64,000 nucleotides of DNA, from NCBI RefSeq assembly GCF_017599305.1, contig NZ_JAGFWR010000014.1, forward strand, positions 1-64,000, in the 5' to 3' direction. This DNA comes from Micromonospora antibiotica (GTDB lineage Bacteria; Actinomycetota; Actinomycetes; Mycobacteriales; Micromonosporaceae). Position numbers and translations under genes: made by a program. Positions 14,376 to 23,592 of this stretch are shown piece after piece; position 1 is the stretch's first letter, and each line of letters begins with the position of its first letter. The notes beneath the pieces were generated by a model that did no database searches, was not told the origin of the DNA, and saw nothing but the letters and a program-made list of their open reading frames with translations.

Positions 14376-16991
14376 GTGATCCTGACCCGACGACGTCGGC
14401 GGCATCTCGCGGTATTGGCAGCGACGACCCTGATCCTCACCGGCGCCGGCACCGGCGTGGCCCACGCCGAAGTCCCGCCGGACGCGCCCGAGCAGATCAG
14501 CAACGGCGACTTCAGCGAGGGCGTCTCGCCCTGGTTCTCCTACGGCACCGGCCCGCTCGACGTCGTCGACGGCCGGCTCTGCGTCACCGTCCCCGCCGGC
14601 CTGGCCAACCCGTGGGACGCCGGCATCGGCCACGACGGGGTCCGGCTCAACGCCGGGGCCGAATACAAGCTCAGCTTCGACATCTCCGCCACCCCCGGGT
14701 TGAGCGTCAACGCCGTGCTCCAGCTCGGCAGCGCCCCCTACACGTCGTACGCGAGCGTGCCGGCGGTGGCCGCCCCGACGAGCAAGCGGGTCGAGCAGAC
14801 GTTCACCGTCCCGGACGACAACCCCAACGCCCAGCTCATCTTCCAGGTCGGCGGGGCCGCCGCCGAGCAGCGGATCTGCCTGGACAACGTCTCGCTGCGC
14901 GGTGGCGAGGCCGCCCCGCCGTACGTGCCGGACACCGGCCCCCGGGTCCGGGTCAACCAGGTCGGCTACCTGCCCGGCGGCCCGAAGAACGCCACCGTGG
15001 TGACCGAGTCGACCGGGGCGCTGCCCTGGCAGCTCAAGTCGGCCGCCGGCACGGTCGTCGCCAGCGGCCAGAGCACCCCGCGCGGGGTCGACGCCGCCTC
15101 CGGGCAGAACGTGCAGACCGTCGACTTCTCGTCCTTCCGTACGCCCGGCACCGGCTACACGCTGGTCGCCGACGGCGAGACCAGTCACCCGTTCGACATC
15201 TCCGGCGACCTCTACGACCGGCTGCGGGCCGACGCGATGCAGTTCTTCTACGCCCAGCGCAGCGGCATCGAGATCGACGGTGACCTGATCGGCGAGGAGT
15301 ACGCCCGCCCGGCCGGTCACCTCGGCGTGGCCCCCAACCAGGGCGACACGCAGGTGCCCTGCCAGCCCGGCGTCTGCGACTACTCGTTGGACGTGCGCGG
15401 TGGCTGGTACGACGCGGGCGACCACGGCAAGTACGTGGTCAACGGCGGTATCGCCGCCTACCAGTTGCTGAGTGCCTTCGAGCGGACCAAGACGGCGGAG
15501 ACCGCCGCCGGTGGCGCCGCACTGGGTGACTCGACGCTGCGGGTGCCCGAGCGGGGCAACGCGGTGCCGGACATCCTCGACGAGGCCCGCTGGGAGATCG
15601 AGTTTCTGCTCCGGATGCAGGTGCCGGACGGCAAGCCGCTGGCCGGGATGGTCCACCACAAGATCCACGACAAGGCGTGGACCGGCCTGCCGCTCGCCCC
15701 GCAGGACGACGCCCAGCCGCGTGAGCTGCACCCGCCGACGACCGCCGCCACCCTGAACCTGGCTGCCGTCGCCGCGCAGTGCCAGCGCCTGTTCGCCCCG
15801 TACGACGCGGCGTTCGCCGCCCGCTGCGGCACCGCCGCGTCGAGCGCGTACGCCGCCGCGAAGGCGCACCCGGCGGTCTACGCCGACCCGAACGACGGCA
15901 TCGGCGGCGGCGCGTACGACGACACCAACGTCACCGACGAGTTCTACTGGGCGGCCGTGGAGCTGTACCTGACCACCGGCAAGAAGGCGTACCTGGACGA
16001 CCTGACCGCCTCGCCCCAGCACACCGGCGACGTGTTCGCCACGGGCGGCGCGTTCAGCTGGCAGAGCGTGGGCGCGGTCGGCCGGCTCGACCTGGCCACC
16101 GTGCCGAACGGCCTGCCGGCCGCCGACAAGACCCGGGTCCGCGCCTCGGTGACCGCCGCCGCCGACAACTACCTGACCACCCTGCACGCCCAGGCGTACG
16201 GCCTGCCGGTGCCGGGCGAGGCGGCAAGCTACGTCTGGGGCAGCAACAGCAACATCATCAACAACATGGTCGTGCTGGCCACCGCGTTCGACCTGACCCG
16301 GGACGCGAAGTACCGGGACGGCGCCGTGCAGGCGACCGATTACCTGCTCGGCCGCAACGCGCTGAACATGTCGTACGTGACCGGCTGGGGCGAGCAGAAC
16401 GCGCGCAACCAGCACAGCCGGATCTTCGGCAACCAGCTCAACCCGGCCATGCCGAACCCGCCGGTCGGCTCGCTCGCCGGTGGCCCGAACGCCGCCCTGC
16501 AGGACCCGTTCGTCGCCCAGCTGCTCAAGGACTGCGCGCCGATGTTCTGCTATGTCGACGACATCAACTCGTACTCGACCAACGAGGTGGCGATCAACTG
16601 GAACTCGGCGCTGGCCTGGCTCGCGTCGTTCCTCGCCGACCAGGGGGAGGCCAAAGCCGTGGCCCCGCGCACCTGCGCGGTCAGCTACCAGGTGCACGGC
16701 ACCTGGCCGGACGGCTCCAACACCCAGGTCGTCCTGCGCAACACCGGTGACACCGCGATCAACGGCTGGACCCTGCGGTACGCCTACAACGGCGACCAGA
16801 AGGTCACCCAGGCGTGGACGGCCAAGGTGACCCAGTCCGGGGCCACCGTGACGGCGAAGAACGAGTCGTACAACGCGAAGATCGCGCCGGGCGCCAGCAT
16901 CACCTTCGGTCTGCTCGCCAAGACCGGCACGCTGGCCAACCCGTCGCCGGACCTGATCACCGTCAACGGCGTCGCCTGCACGGTGTCCTGA
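14376..16991 (+). CDS. Secreted GH9 cellulase (CBM4-like + Ig + GH9 + CBM2)
   Basis: An 871-residue secreted glucanase. Order: signal peptide (about 1-31, RRRRR start, cleavage near AHA-E); CBM4/9-like beta-sandwich (about 40-185, NGDFSEGVSPWFSYG); CelD-type Ig module (about 190-270, VRVNQVGYLPGGPKNATV); GH9 catalytic domain (about 275-755) with DAGDHGKY (Asp346 and Asp349) and catalytic acid Glu737 in TNEVAINWNSAL; and C-terminal CBM2 (about 767-871, CAVSYQVHGTWPDG...GVACTVS, with flanking cysteines). This is the layout of actinobacterial endo- or processive endo-1,4-glucanases. GTG 14376 follows GGAAAGGA. It is monocistronic, controlled by the CebR site and ends in a strong terminator. Confidence 0.95.
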   Translation: MILTRRRRRHLAVLAATTLILTGAGTGVAHAEVPPDAPEQISNGDFSEGVSPWFSYGTGPLDVVDGRLCVTVPAGLANPWDAGIGHDGVRLNAGAEYKLSFDISATPGLSVNAVLQLGSAPYTSYASVPAVAAPTSKRVEQTFTVPDDNPNAQLIFQVGGAAAEQRICLDNVSLRGGEAAPPYVPDTGPRVRVNQVGYLPGGPKNATVVTESTGALPWQLKSAAGTVVASGQSTPRGVDAASGQNVQTVDFSSFRTPGTGYTLVADGETSHPFDISGDLYDRLRADAMQFFYAQRSGIEIDGDLIGEEYARPAGHLGVAPNQGDTQVPCQPGVCDYSLDVRGGWYDAGDHGKYVVNGGIAAYQLLSAFERTKTAETAAGGAALGDSTLRVPERGNAVPDILDEARWEIEFLLRMQVPDGKPLAGMVHHKIHDKAWTGLPLAPQDDAQPRELHPPTTAATLNLAAVAAQCQRLFAPYDAAFAARCGTAASSAYAAAKAHPAVYADPNDGIGGGAYDDTNVTDEFYWAAVELYLTTGKKAYLDDLTASPQHTGDVFATGGAFSWQSVGAVGRLDLATVPNGLPAADKTRVRASVTAAADNYLTTLHAQAYGLPVPGEAASYVWGSNSNIINNMVVLATAFDLTRDAKYRDGAVQATDYLLGRNALNMSYVTGWGEQNARNQHSRIFGNQLNPAMPNPPVGSLAGGPNAALQDPFVAQLLKDCAPMFCYVDDINSYSTNEVAINWNSALAWLASFLADQGEAKAVAPRTCAVSYQVHGTWPDGSNTQVVLRNTGDTAINGWTLRYAYNGDQKVTQAWTAKVTQSGATVTAKNESYNAKIAPGASITFGLLAKTGTLANPSPDLITVNGVACTVS

Positions 16992-17005
16992 CCGGCACTC
17001 CCACC

Positions 17006-17037
17006 CTCGGGCCCCGGGCTGCCACCCGGGGCCCGAG
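17006..17037 (+). terminator. Terminator of the cellulase gene
   Basis: Perfect 13-bp arms (CTCGGGCCCCGGG and complement) around CTGCCA, 14 bp after the GH9 stop. No T-tail, as is common in this GC range. From here to 17280 the sequence is C-rich low-complexity DNA without a credible gene. Confidence 0.7.
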
Positions 17038-17295
17038 CGCGCGGGGCGGTCGTCCCCCGACCGTCCGGCGCTCCCCCACCAGGCCCCACACCCCCGACAC
17101 CACCACCCGGCACCCCATCACCCGGCAGGCCCACCGCCCACCGCCGCCACCCGGCACGCCCAACCACCCGGCTCGCCGACCGCCCACGCCCAGCCCGACC
17201 AACCGGCACGGCCAGCCCGCCAGTCCGATCGGCCCGCCGAACCCGACCCGACCGACCGGCACGTCCTGTCCGGTCCAGTAGTGGAGACGAGTTCC

Positions 17296-17706
17296 ATGCC
17301 CGAGCTGACCAGGATCTCCGACGCCGAACGTCGGCGCATCGTCCACGAGTTCGTCGACGAGACCGTCGGCGACGCCCACCCCGAGGTCGTGGCGATGGTC
17401 CGTGACCTCACGTTCCGGGTCCGCGACACCGTCGAACTGGCCCGCGCCGCCGGCATCACCCCCGAGTCGCCCCGCGCCGGCCACGTGGTGGCCGCGCTGG
17501 TCGCCGCGTACGGCGAGGTCTTCGACCGGGTCGACGACGCCGGTTACCGCAGCGCGCTACTGGCCCGCCTGGAGGTGGCGAACGACCCGCGGACCGAGCG
17601 GTACTTCCAACTCCTCGCCACGGTCAACGGCTGGACCCCACCCCCCACCCTGACCCCCGTCCTGGACTGGTTCATCGCCGCCCTGCGTCACCATCCCGCC
17701 CCCTGA
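17296..17706 (+). CDS. Hypothetical all-helical protein (136 aa)
   Basis: Function not recognised. The protein is mostly helical and acidic, with conserved-looking DAERRRIVHEFVDETVGDAHPEVVAMVRDL and HVVAALVAAYGEVFDRVDDAGYRSALLARLEVANDPRTERYFQLLATVNGW. The latter vaguely resembles effector domains attached to MerR-type regulators, but no DNA-binding part is present. No signal peptide or membrane helix. ATG 17296 is preferred because GGAG stands about nine bases ahead. It stands alone between two low-complexity stretches. Confidence 0.7.
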   Translation: MPELTRISDAERRRIVHEFVDETVGDAHPEVVAMVRDLTFRVRDTVELARAAGITPESPRAGHVVAALVAAYGEVFDRVDDAGYRSALLARLEVANDPRTERYFQLLATVNGWTPPPTLTPVLDWFIAALRHHPAP

Positions 17707-18461
17707 CCGCCCTTCGCGCCCTACCCGACCCGGACCCCGCCCTCCGCGCTCCCGCCTGATCGGCGGTGGAGCGGCGCGGGCAACGGAGGCGCAGGGTTGG
17801 CGGCGGCGCGCGCGATGCCAGCAGCACGGACGGTACGGGTGGGGGCCGGTGGCGATGGCGCGGCAGGGCCAGCAGCACGGACGATGCGAGCAGACGAGCG
17901 GCGCGAGCCGAGCCGGCGGCACGAGCGGAACCGGCGGCGCAGGCAGTGCCAGCAGCACAGGCAGCGCGGCCACCGAGACCTGACGACCCGCGGCTCGGGC
18001 TCGGGCTCGGGGAGATCGTCTGCCTACCCACACCATTGCCCGAGACCTGTATGCCTGCTGGGCATTAATATGACGGACAGTCATACCTGTTCCAGGACAG
18101 TCATACTCATCTGCCGCTAACGCAAAGTGACGATCACTACAAGGCATGGGGTGGGCGGCGCCGTCTTGTCGATGACCGCGACCAGCAGTCCCAGCCGGCA
18201 GGGTAAGAGCGGACCAGGGAGCCGGAGGTCCCACTTGAGCAGCGCGGCCACCTCGTCCCACGCCCGCCTGGCACGAGCGCGTGACACGAACGCGTGACAC
18301 GAACGCGTGACACGAGCGAGCCGGGCCGGGCCGAGCCGCGCAGTGCCGCGCCGACTGAACCGAGCAGGGCCGAGCAAGGCCAAGCAGGTCTGAGCTGCGC
18401 AAAAGCAGGACCGAAGCAGAGCAGGACCGCGCAAGGGCAGGCCAGAAACGGGAGCAGGGCC
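17707..18461. other. Low-complexity intergenic region, no credible gene
   Basis: The open frames here are repetitive Arg/Ala/Pro shadows. Features seen: degenerate GCAGCACGGACG repeats (17800-17960); an AT-richer patch (18060-18130) with a 20-bp-spaced direct repeat GGACAGTCATAC at 18075-18086 and 18095-18106; and AGCAGGGCCGAGC-type repeats (18350-18450). The patch could hold a promoter or operator, but no gene begins right after it. Confidence 0.5.
18279..18317. repeat. Three tandem 13-bp repeats
   Basis: GCGTGACACGAAC occurs at 18279-18291 and 18292-18304, with a one-base variant at 18305-18317. Each copy holds GTGACAC. It lies in non-coding DNA downstream of the snapalysin gene. Confidence 0.75.
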
Positions 18462-18497
18462 GAGCGCCCGCTGTCACGGCACGACAGGCGGGCGCTC
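18462..18497 (-). terminator. Terminator of the snapalysin gene
   Basis: Arms GAGCGCCCGCTGTC and GACAGGCGGGCGCTC pair with one bulged base around ACGGCAC. It lies 14 bp beyond the minus-strand stop at 18512. Confidence 0.65.
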
Positions 18498-18511
18498 GAA
18501 CCCGGCCGGAC

Positions 18512-19096
18512 TCAGCCGGGCAGGCCGCTGACGGCGGCGGGCACAGCGACGTCGCCGCCGGTCCAGACGTAGCTGGCGTCCACGTCCGGTGCGGCGAACC
18601 CTCCGGCGAACAGCGAGTTGACCCGGGACGCCTCGGCGGCGCTGGGCTTGGCGTTGCGGCAGGAGACCGGGGCGCTGCTGCCCGACATGAGGTCGGTGCA
18701 CAGGCCGGTCCGGTTGTCCGGCAGGCCGAGGATGTGGCCGATCTCGTGGGTGGCGATCCGGGTCCGGTCGTAGCCCTGGTCGACGGCCTGGGTGCCCATC
18801 CAGACCCGACCGTTGCCGAGGCTGGTGGTCTGCGCCCGGGGCCAGCCCGTGTCGACGTAGATGGTGATGTTGCCGGGCGTGCGGGCGACCAGCCGGACGT
18901 TGCCCACCGAGCTGTTCCAGATCGTCGCGGCCTGGTCGAAGTTGGTGCGGAATTCGCCGGCCCGGCTCGCGTCGTAGTAGACCGTCCGGGCGGCCGCCGA
19001 CGCGGTGGTGCCGGCCGAGGTGACCGCGCCGGTCGCCGCGAGCACCAGCGCCAGCAGGGTCCCGGCGGTACGCGAGAACTGTCGTCGTCGAATCAT
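18512..19096 (-). CDS. snpA: Snapalysin (M7 family extracellular metalloprotease)
   Basis: A 194-residue secreted zinc protease. Residues 1-35 form a Sec signal peptide (RRRQF start, hydrophobic core, ASA-AARTVYY junction). The catalytic site is HEIGHILGLPD, the M7 form of HExxHxxGxxD, whose Asp is the third zinc ligand. Two cysteines (CTDLM...SCR) can form the family disulfide. Length equals Streptomyces small neutral protease. There the gene is usually next to a LysR activator; none is here. Upstream is GGAGG and a dyad. Confidence 0.93.
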   Translation of the reverse strand: MIRRRQFSRTAGTLLALVLAATGAVTSAGTTASAAARTVYYDASRAGEFRTNFDQAATIWNSSVGNVRLVARTPGNITIYVDTGWPRAQTTSLGNGRVWMGTQAVDQGYDRTRIATHEIGHILGLPDNRTGLCTDLMSGSSAPVSCRNAKPSAAEASRVNSLFAGGFAAPDVDASYVWTGGDVAVPAAVSGLPG

Positions 19097-19104
19097 CCGA
19101 CCTC

Positions 19105-19126
19105 CATCGATAGAAGTTTACCGATG
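19105..19126. promoter_or_regulatory. Dyad overlapping the snapalysin leader
   Basis: CATCGATAGAAGTTTACCGATG is an imperfect 22-bp palindrome (16 of 22 positions symmetric). It lies nine bases upstream of the snapalysin start in an AT-richer leader and overlaps the ribosome site region. A regulator operator is plausible; the protein is unknown. Confidence 0.35.
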
Positions 19127-19227
19127 TTATGTGGTTGGTCGGACCCGGGTCGAATAGCGATTACGTCATACCGCCGCGACCGCCCGCCCGGCCACTCCCG
19201 CCGCGACCGCCCACCTCAGCCACCCGG

Positions 19228-19485
19228 TCAGCCGATCTCCTCGTCGAGGAAGCACCAGCGCCAGGACTCCCCCGGCTGGATCGAGCGCATCACCGGGTGC
19301 CCGCTCGACTCGAAGTGCTTGGTCGCGTGCTGGTACGGCGACGAGTCACAGCACCCCACCTGCCCACACTCCACACACGACCGCAGGTGCACCCAGTCGT
19401 CGTTGCCGACGGCCACGCACTCCGGGCAGGCGTCGGTGACGGTCGGCTCGGCGGTCCCCGCCCCGGTCAGGTGCGCACAGCTCAT
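19228..19485 (-). CDS. UBP-type zinc finger protein
   Basis: An 85-residue single-domain protein of the ZnF-UBP type. Zinc ligands are visible: CPECVAVGNDDWVHLRSCVECGQVGCCDSS, then QHATKHFESSGHPVMRS. In eukaryotes this fold binds the ubiquitin C-terminus; in bacteria it is found alone, often next to Na+/H+ antiporters, and its role is not settled. Its ATG shares one base with the antiporter stop (TGATG), so it is translationally coupled. That coupling suggests an accessory role for the transporter, which is inference. Confidence 0.88.
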   Translation of the reverse strand: MSCAHLTGAGTAEPTVTDACPECVAVGNDDWVHLRSCVECGQVGCCDSSPYQHATKHFESSGHPVMRSIQPGESWRWCFLDEEIG

Positions 19486-21062
19486 CAGTCGCTCTCCCGT
19501 CGCAACAACGACTCCTCCAGGTCAAGGTCACGGTAGGCCCGCACCAGCACCTCCTCGGGAATCCGTCCCTCGTCGCGGGCGGCCCGGAAGACCTCCCGCT
19601 CGGCGTCGATCATCTCCTGCCGCAGCCGACCGTACGCCTGCGACGGGGTCTCCCGGTCGCTGCCACCGAGCCGTTCCCACGCCAGGTTGGTGCGGCTCTG
19701 CACCAGCCCGCGCAACCGCTCCACCACGGCCGGCGGCGCACCGTCGGCCAACGCGTCCAGCTTCTCCCGGGCCGCGCGCCCGGCCTGCTGCTGCACCGTG
19801 GCGGCGGAGAGCGCGTCGGCCACCGGGTCGTCCGGGGGCAGCTTCAACCGGCGGGCCACCCACGGCAGGGTCGCCCCCTGGCCGAGCAGCGTCGCCATGA
19901 TCACCGCGAAGGCCAGCCAGATGAATAACGCCCGCTGGTAGGGCTGCTCCCCGGCCAGGGTCAGCGGCAGACCCAGCGCGGCGGCCAGCGTCACCACCCC
20001 GCGCATCCCGGCCCAGCCGATGACGATCGGGAACTGCACCGGCGGACCCGGGTCGCGCTGCCGCACCCGGGGTACCAGCCGGGCCAGGTAGGTGGCGGGG
20101 AAGACCCAGACGAACCGGGTCAGGAAGACCGCCGCCAGCACCGCCGCGGTGATCCCCACCAGCCGCCCGGTCGGCTCGTCGAGATCCCGCAGCACCTCGG
20201 GCAGTTGCAGGCCGACCAGCAGGAAGACCAGCCCCTCCAACAGGAACTGCACCAGCCGCCAGAACGCGCCGGTCTGCAACCGGGAGGCGGCCGACAGCAG
20301 CAGAGGCATCTTGTGGCCGATACCCAATCCGGTGACCACCACCGCCACCACCCCGGAGGCGTGGATCTCCTCGGCGGCGAAGACCACCGCGAACGGCACG
20401 ATCAGCGACAGCGCGTTGTCCAGCAGCGGGTCGGTGGTCCGCTTGTGCAGGTAACCGAAGACCACCACGCCCAGCAACCCGACCAGCACCCCGCCACCGG
20501 TGGCGACCACCACCTCCTGCGCCACGTACCCGAAGCTCACCGAGCCGGCGCTGGCGGTGGCCGCGACGATCGCCACCCGCAGCAGCACCAGCGCGGTGGC
20601 GTCGTTGACCAGGCTCTCCCCCTCCAGGATGGTCACCACCCGCCGGGGCAGACCCACCCGCCGGGCCACCGCGGTCGCGGCGATCGCGTCCGGCGGGGCC
20701 ACCACCGCACCCAGCGCCACACAGATCGCGTACGGCAGGTCGGGCAGGAACAGGTGCACCACGGTGCCCACCACGAAGGCGGTGAAGATGACCAGACCCA
20801 CCGCGAGCAGCAGGATCGGCCGCAGGTTGAGCCGGAACGCCGGCACCGACGTGCCCAACGCCGCCACGTAGAGCAGCGGCGGCAGGATGCCCACCAGCAC
20901 CAGGTCGGGATCGAGCCGGACGTGCGGGAACCCCGGCAGGAAGGACAGGCCGAGGCCCAGCACCACCAGCAGGATCGGCGCAAGCAGGCCCAGCTTGCGG
21001 GCCAGCGCGGCACCGAAGGTCGCGATGGCCAGGAAGACCACGACCTCGAACAGAGCTTCCAT
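19485..21062 (-). CDS. CPA1 family Na+/H+ antiporter (NhaP/YjcE type)
   Basis: A 525-residue membrane antiporter with about 12 helices over residues 1-400. CPA1 signatures: APPDAIAATAVARRVGLPRRVVTILEGESLVNDATALVLLR (ion-site ND pair) and GWAGMRGVVTLAAALGLPL. The C-terminal 120 residues are soluble and helical (AATVQQQAGRAAREKLDALADG...), as in regulated NhaP proteins. It exchanges Na+ or K+ for H+ at the cytoplasmic membrane. First gene of a two-gene operon with the UBP zinc finger. Confidence 0.93.
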   Translation of the reverse strand: MEALFEVVVFLAIATFGAALARKLGLLAPILLVVLGLGLSFLPGFPHVRLDPDLVLVGILPPLLYVAALGTSVPAFRLNLRPILLLAVGLVIFTAFVVGTVVHLFLPDLPYAICVALGAVVAPPDAIAATAVARRVGLPRRVVTILEGESLVNDATALVLLRVAIVAATASAGSVSFGYVAQEVVVATGGGVLVGLLGVVVFGYLHKRTTDPLLDNALSLIVPFAVVFAAEEIHASGVVAVVVTGLGIGHKMPLLLSAASRLQTGAFWRLVQFLLEGLVFLLVGLQLPEVLRDLDEPTGRLVGITAAVLAAVFLTRFVWVFPATYLARLVPRVRQRDPGPPVQFPIVIGWAGMRGVVTLAAALGLPLTLAGEQPYQRALFIWLAFAVIMATLLGQGATLPWVARRLKLPPDDPVADALSAATVQQQAGRAAREKLDALADGAPPAVVERLRGLVQSRTNLAWERLGGSDRETPSQAYGRLRQEMIDAEREVFRAARDEGRIPEEVLVRAYRDLDLEESLLRRESD

Positions 21063-21099
21063 GGGGTACGAGCCTAGGGGTACGACCCGGCCGGGGTGA

Positions 21100-22065
21100 T
21101 CACCCGGCGGCGCGCAGTTTCGGCAGCACCTCCGCGCCGAACGTGTCGATGAAGGCGCGCTGCTCCTGCCCGACGTGGTGCAGGGCGATCTGGTCGACGC
21201 CCAGCGACAGGTACTCCTCGAGCCAGCCCACGTGCCGGCCCAGATCCGACGACACGTTCACCACCTCGGTGACCTGCTCCAGCGGCACCCGCGCGCTGAC
21301 CGCGTCGAAGTGCTCGGCGGTGTCCAGGTCCCAGCAGACCGGCGGCGGGAAGATGTTGCTGCGCCACTGCTCGTACGCGATCGCCTCCGCCTCGGCCTGC
21401 TCCGGCGCCCAGCTCACGTGCACCTGCAGGTGCACCGGTCCCCGCCCACCGGCGTCCCGGTAGGCGTCGATCATCTCGCGCAGGTGCGCGGTCGGCGCGT
21501 TCACGGTGATCAGCCCGTCCGCCCACTCGGCGCACCACCGGGCGGTGGCCACGCTGACCGCCGCCCCGATCAGCGCCGGGGGTTCCTCGGGCCGGGTCCA
21601 CAGCTTCGCGCGGTCCACCCGGACCAGGCCGTCGTGGCTGACCTCCTCGCCGGCCAGCAGCGCCCGGATCACCTCGACGCACTCCCGCAGCCGGGCGGTA
21701 CGCACGTCCTTACGCGGCCAGCCGTCGCCGGTGATGTGTTCGTTGCTCGCCTCGCCGGTGCCCAACGCCGCCCAGAACCGGCCCGGGTACATCGCGCCGA
21801 GGGTGCCGATGGCCTGCGCGATGATCGCCGGGTGGTAGCGCTGGCCGGGGGCGTTGACCACCCCGAACGGCAGCCCGGTGGCCTGCAGTGCGGCCCCCAG
21901 CCAGGACCAGGCGAACCCGGACTGGCCCTGCCGGGTGCTCCACGGCGAGAAGTGGTCCGACGACATCGCGGCGTCGAAGCCGGCGCGTTCGGCGTGCACC
22001 ACCGCCTCCAGCAGGCGACTCGGATGGATCTGCTCGTGGGAGGCGTGGAAGCCGAACACCGTCAT
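21100..22065 (-). CDS. LLM-class flavin-dependent oxidoreductase (TIGR03885-like)
   Basis: A 321-residue luciferase-like TIM-barrel protein. The start MTVFGFHASHEQIHPSRLLEAV, then DHFSPWSTRQGQSGFAWSWLGAAL, PFGVVNAPGQRYHPAIIAQA and GRFWAALGTGEASNEHITG, resemble the subgroup annotated as probable FMN- rather than F420-using (TIGR03885); the assignment is from memory. Substrate unknown. ATG 22065 follows GGAAGGA; the longer frame to 22107 is not supported. It stands alone between the antiporter and the aldehyde dehydrogenase. Confidence 0.88.
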   Translation of the reverse strand: MTVFGFHASHEQIHPSRLLEAVVHAERAGFDAAMSSDHFSPWSTRQGQSGFAWSWLGAALQATGLPFGVVNAPGQRYHPAIIAQAIGTLGAMYPGRFWAALGTGEASNEHITGDGWPRKDVRTARLRECVEVIRALLAGEEVSHDGLVRVDRAKLWTRPEEPPALIGAAVSVATARWCAEWADGLITVNAPTAHLREMIDAYRDAGGRGPVHLQVHVSWAPEQAEAEAIAYEQWRSNIFPPPVCWDLDTAEHFDAVSARVPLEQVTEVVNVSSDLGRHVGWLEEYLSLGVDQIALHHVGQEQRAFIDTFGAEVLPKLRAAG

Positions 22066-22167
22066 GGCGTCCTTCCGTACCCATGACGGTGTCCGGTTAA
22101 AGCTCACCCGCGCCGACTTGGCCGGCGCGGTCGTCCGCCGCCCGGCCCGGGTGGCGGCGACGCGGGG

Positions 22168-23580
22168 TCACTCGGCGTGCGCGCCGGCCCCGGCGGTGGC
22201 GGCACCCTCCCCCACCCAGACGGTCTTGGTGTTGCAGAACTCCCGCATCCCCAGCGCCGACAGCTCCCGGCCGTAGCCGGAGTTCTTCACCCCGCCGAAG
22301 GGCAGCTCCGGGTACGAGGTGGTCATGCCGTTGACGAAGACGTTGCCGGCGTCCAGGTCGGTGGCGAACCGCTCCTGCTCGGCCGGGTCGGTGGTCCAGG
22401 CGTTCGCGCCCAACCCGAAGGGCGTGCCGTTGGCCACCTCGATCGCCTCGTCGTACGACGACACCCGGTAGAGCCCGGCGACCGGCCCGAAGACCTCCTC
22501 GGCCCACATCCGCATCTGCGGGTTCAGGTCGGTGACCACGGTCGGCGGATAGAACCAACCGTCGCCGGTCGGCTTCTCGCCGCCGCAGAGCACCGTCGCG
22601 CCGTGCTCCACCGCGTCCTGCACCTGGGCGTGGATCTCGTCCCGGCCGCTCTCGCTGGCCAGCGGGCCGACGTCGGTGTCGGCGTCCATCGGGTCGCCGA
22701 CCCGCAGCGCGGCCATGTTCGCGGCGAACTTCCCGGCGAAGGCGTCGAAGACGTCGGTGTGCACGATGAACCGCTTGGCGGCGATGCAGGATTGGCCGTT
22801 GTTCTGGCAGCGGGCGGTGGTGGCCACCTCGGCGGCCCGGTCCAGGTCGGCCGAGGGCATCACCACGAACGGGTCGCTGCCGCCCAGCTCCAGCACCGTC
22901 TTCTTCAGCTCCCGGCCGGCGATCTGGGCGATGGAGCGGCCCGCGCCCTCGCTGCCGGTCAGCGTGGCGGCCCGGACCCGGGGGTCGGCGAGGATCCGGT
23001 CGACGGCGTCGGAGCCGACCAGCAGGGTGGTGAACGCGCCCTCGGGGAAGCCGGCCCGGCGGAACACGTCCTCCAGGTAGAGCGCGGTCTGCGGCACGTT
23101 GGAGGCGTGTTTGAGCAGGCCGGTGTTCCCGGCCATCAGGGCCGGCGCGGCGAACCGCAGCACCTGCCAGAGCGGGAAGTTCCACGGCATCACCGCGAGC
23201 ACCGCCCCGATCGGCTGGTAGCGGACGAAGGCCCGCTTGGCCTTCACGGCGGCGGCGTCGGCGGGCTCGTCGGCGAGCATCCGCTCCGCGTGCGCGGCAT
23301 AGAACCGGCAGGCGGTCGCGCACTTGGTGACCTCGGCCTTCGCTGCCGTGTAGGTCTTGCCCATCTCGGTGGTCATCAGCCGGGCGGTGTCGTCGCGTTC
23401 GGCGTCGAGCAGGTCCGCGGCGGCGTTCATCCACTGCGCCCGCTGGGCGACCGTGGTGCGGCGCAGGTCCCGGAACGCCAGGTCGGCCCGGTCGATGGCG
23501 GCGTCGATCTGCTCGGTCGACATCGGCTCGTACGACTTGAGCACCTGACCGGTGGCGGGGTTGGTGGTGGCGATGGGCAT
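22168..23580 (-). CDS. gabD: NAD(P)-dependent succinate-semialdehyde dehydrogenase
   Basis: A 470-residue aldehyde dehydrogenase. The catalytic pair is visible: Glu in LELGGSDPFVV and Cys in NNGQSCIAAKRF. NAD(P)-binding and active-site asparagine motifs are VMPWNFPLWQV and LTGSEGAGRSIA. It begins directly with IATTNPATGQVLKSYEPMS, as in the short actinobacterial SSADHs. It should oxidise succinate semialdehyde to succinate in GABA or polyamine breakdown. ATG 23580 follows AGGAG. The small membrane protein gene starts 12 bp upstream in the same direction, so they share an operon. Confidence 0.9.
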   Translation of the reverse strand: MPIATTNPATGQVLKSYEPMSTEQIDAAIDRADLAFRDLRRTTVAQRAQWMNAAADLLDAERDDTARLMTTEMGKTYTAAKAEVTKCATACRFYAAHAERMLADEPADAAAVKAKRAFVRYQPIGAVLAVMPWNFPLWQVLRFAAPALMAGNTGLLKHASNVPQTALYLEDVFRRAGFPEGAFTTLLVGSDAVDRILADPRVRAATLTGSEGAGRSIAQIAGRELKKTVLELGGSDPFVVMPSADLDRAAEVATTARCQNNGQSCIAAKRFIVHTDVFDAFAGKFAANMAALRVGDPMDADTDVGPLASESGRDEIHAQVQDAVEHGATVLCGGEKPTGDGWFYPPTVVTDLNPQMRMWAEEVFGPVAGLYRVSSYDEAIEVANGTPFGLGANAWTTDPAEQERFATDLDAGNVFVNGMTTSYPELPFGGVKNSGYGRELSALGMREFCNTKTVWVGEGAATAGAGAHAE

Positions 23581-23592
23581 CTCGTACTCCTG

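Noticed and set aside
17766-18120. Small Arg/Ala-rich reading frames on both strands
   Set aside because: Composition follows the GCAGCACGGACG repeats; no ribosome site or recognised family.
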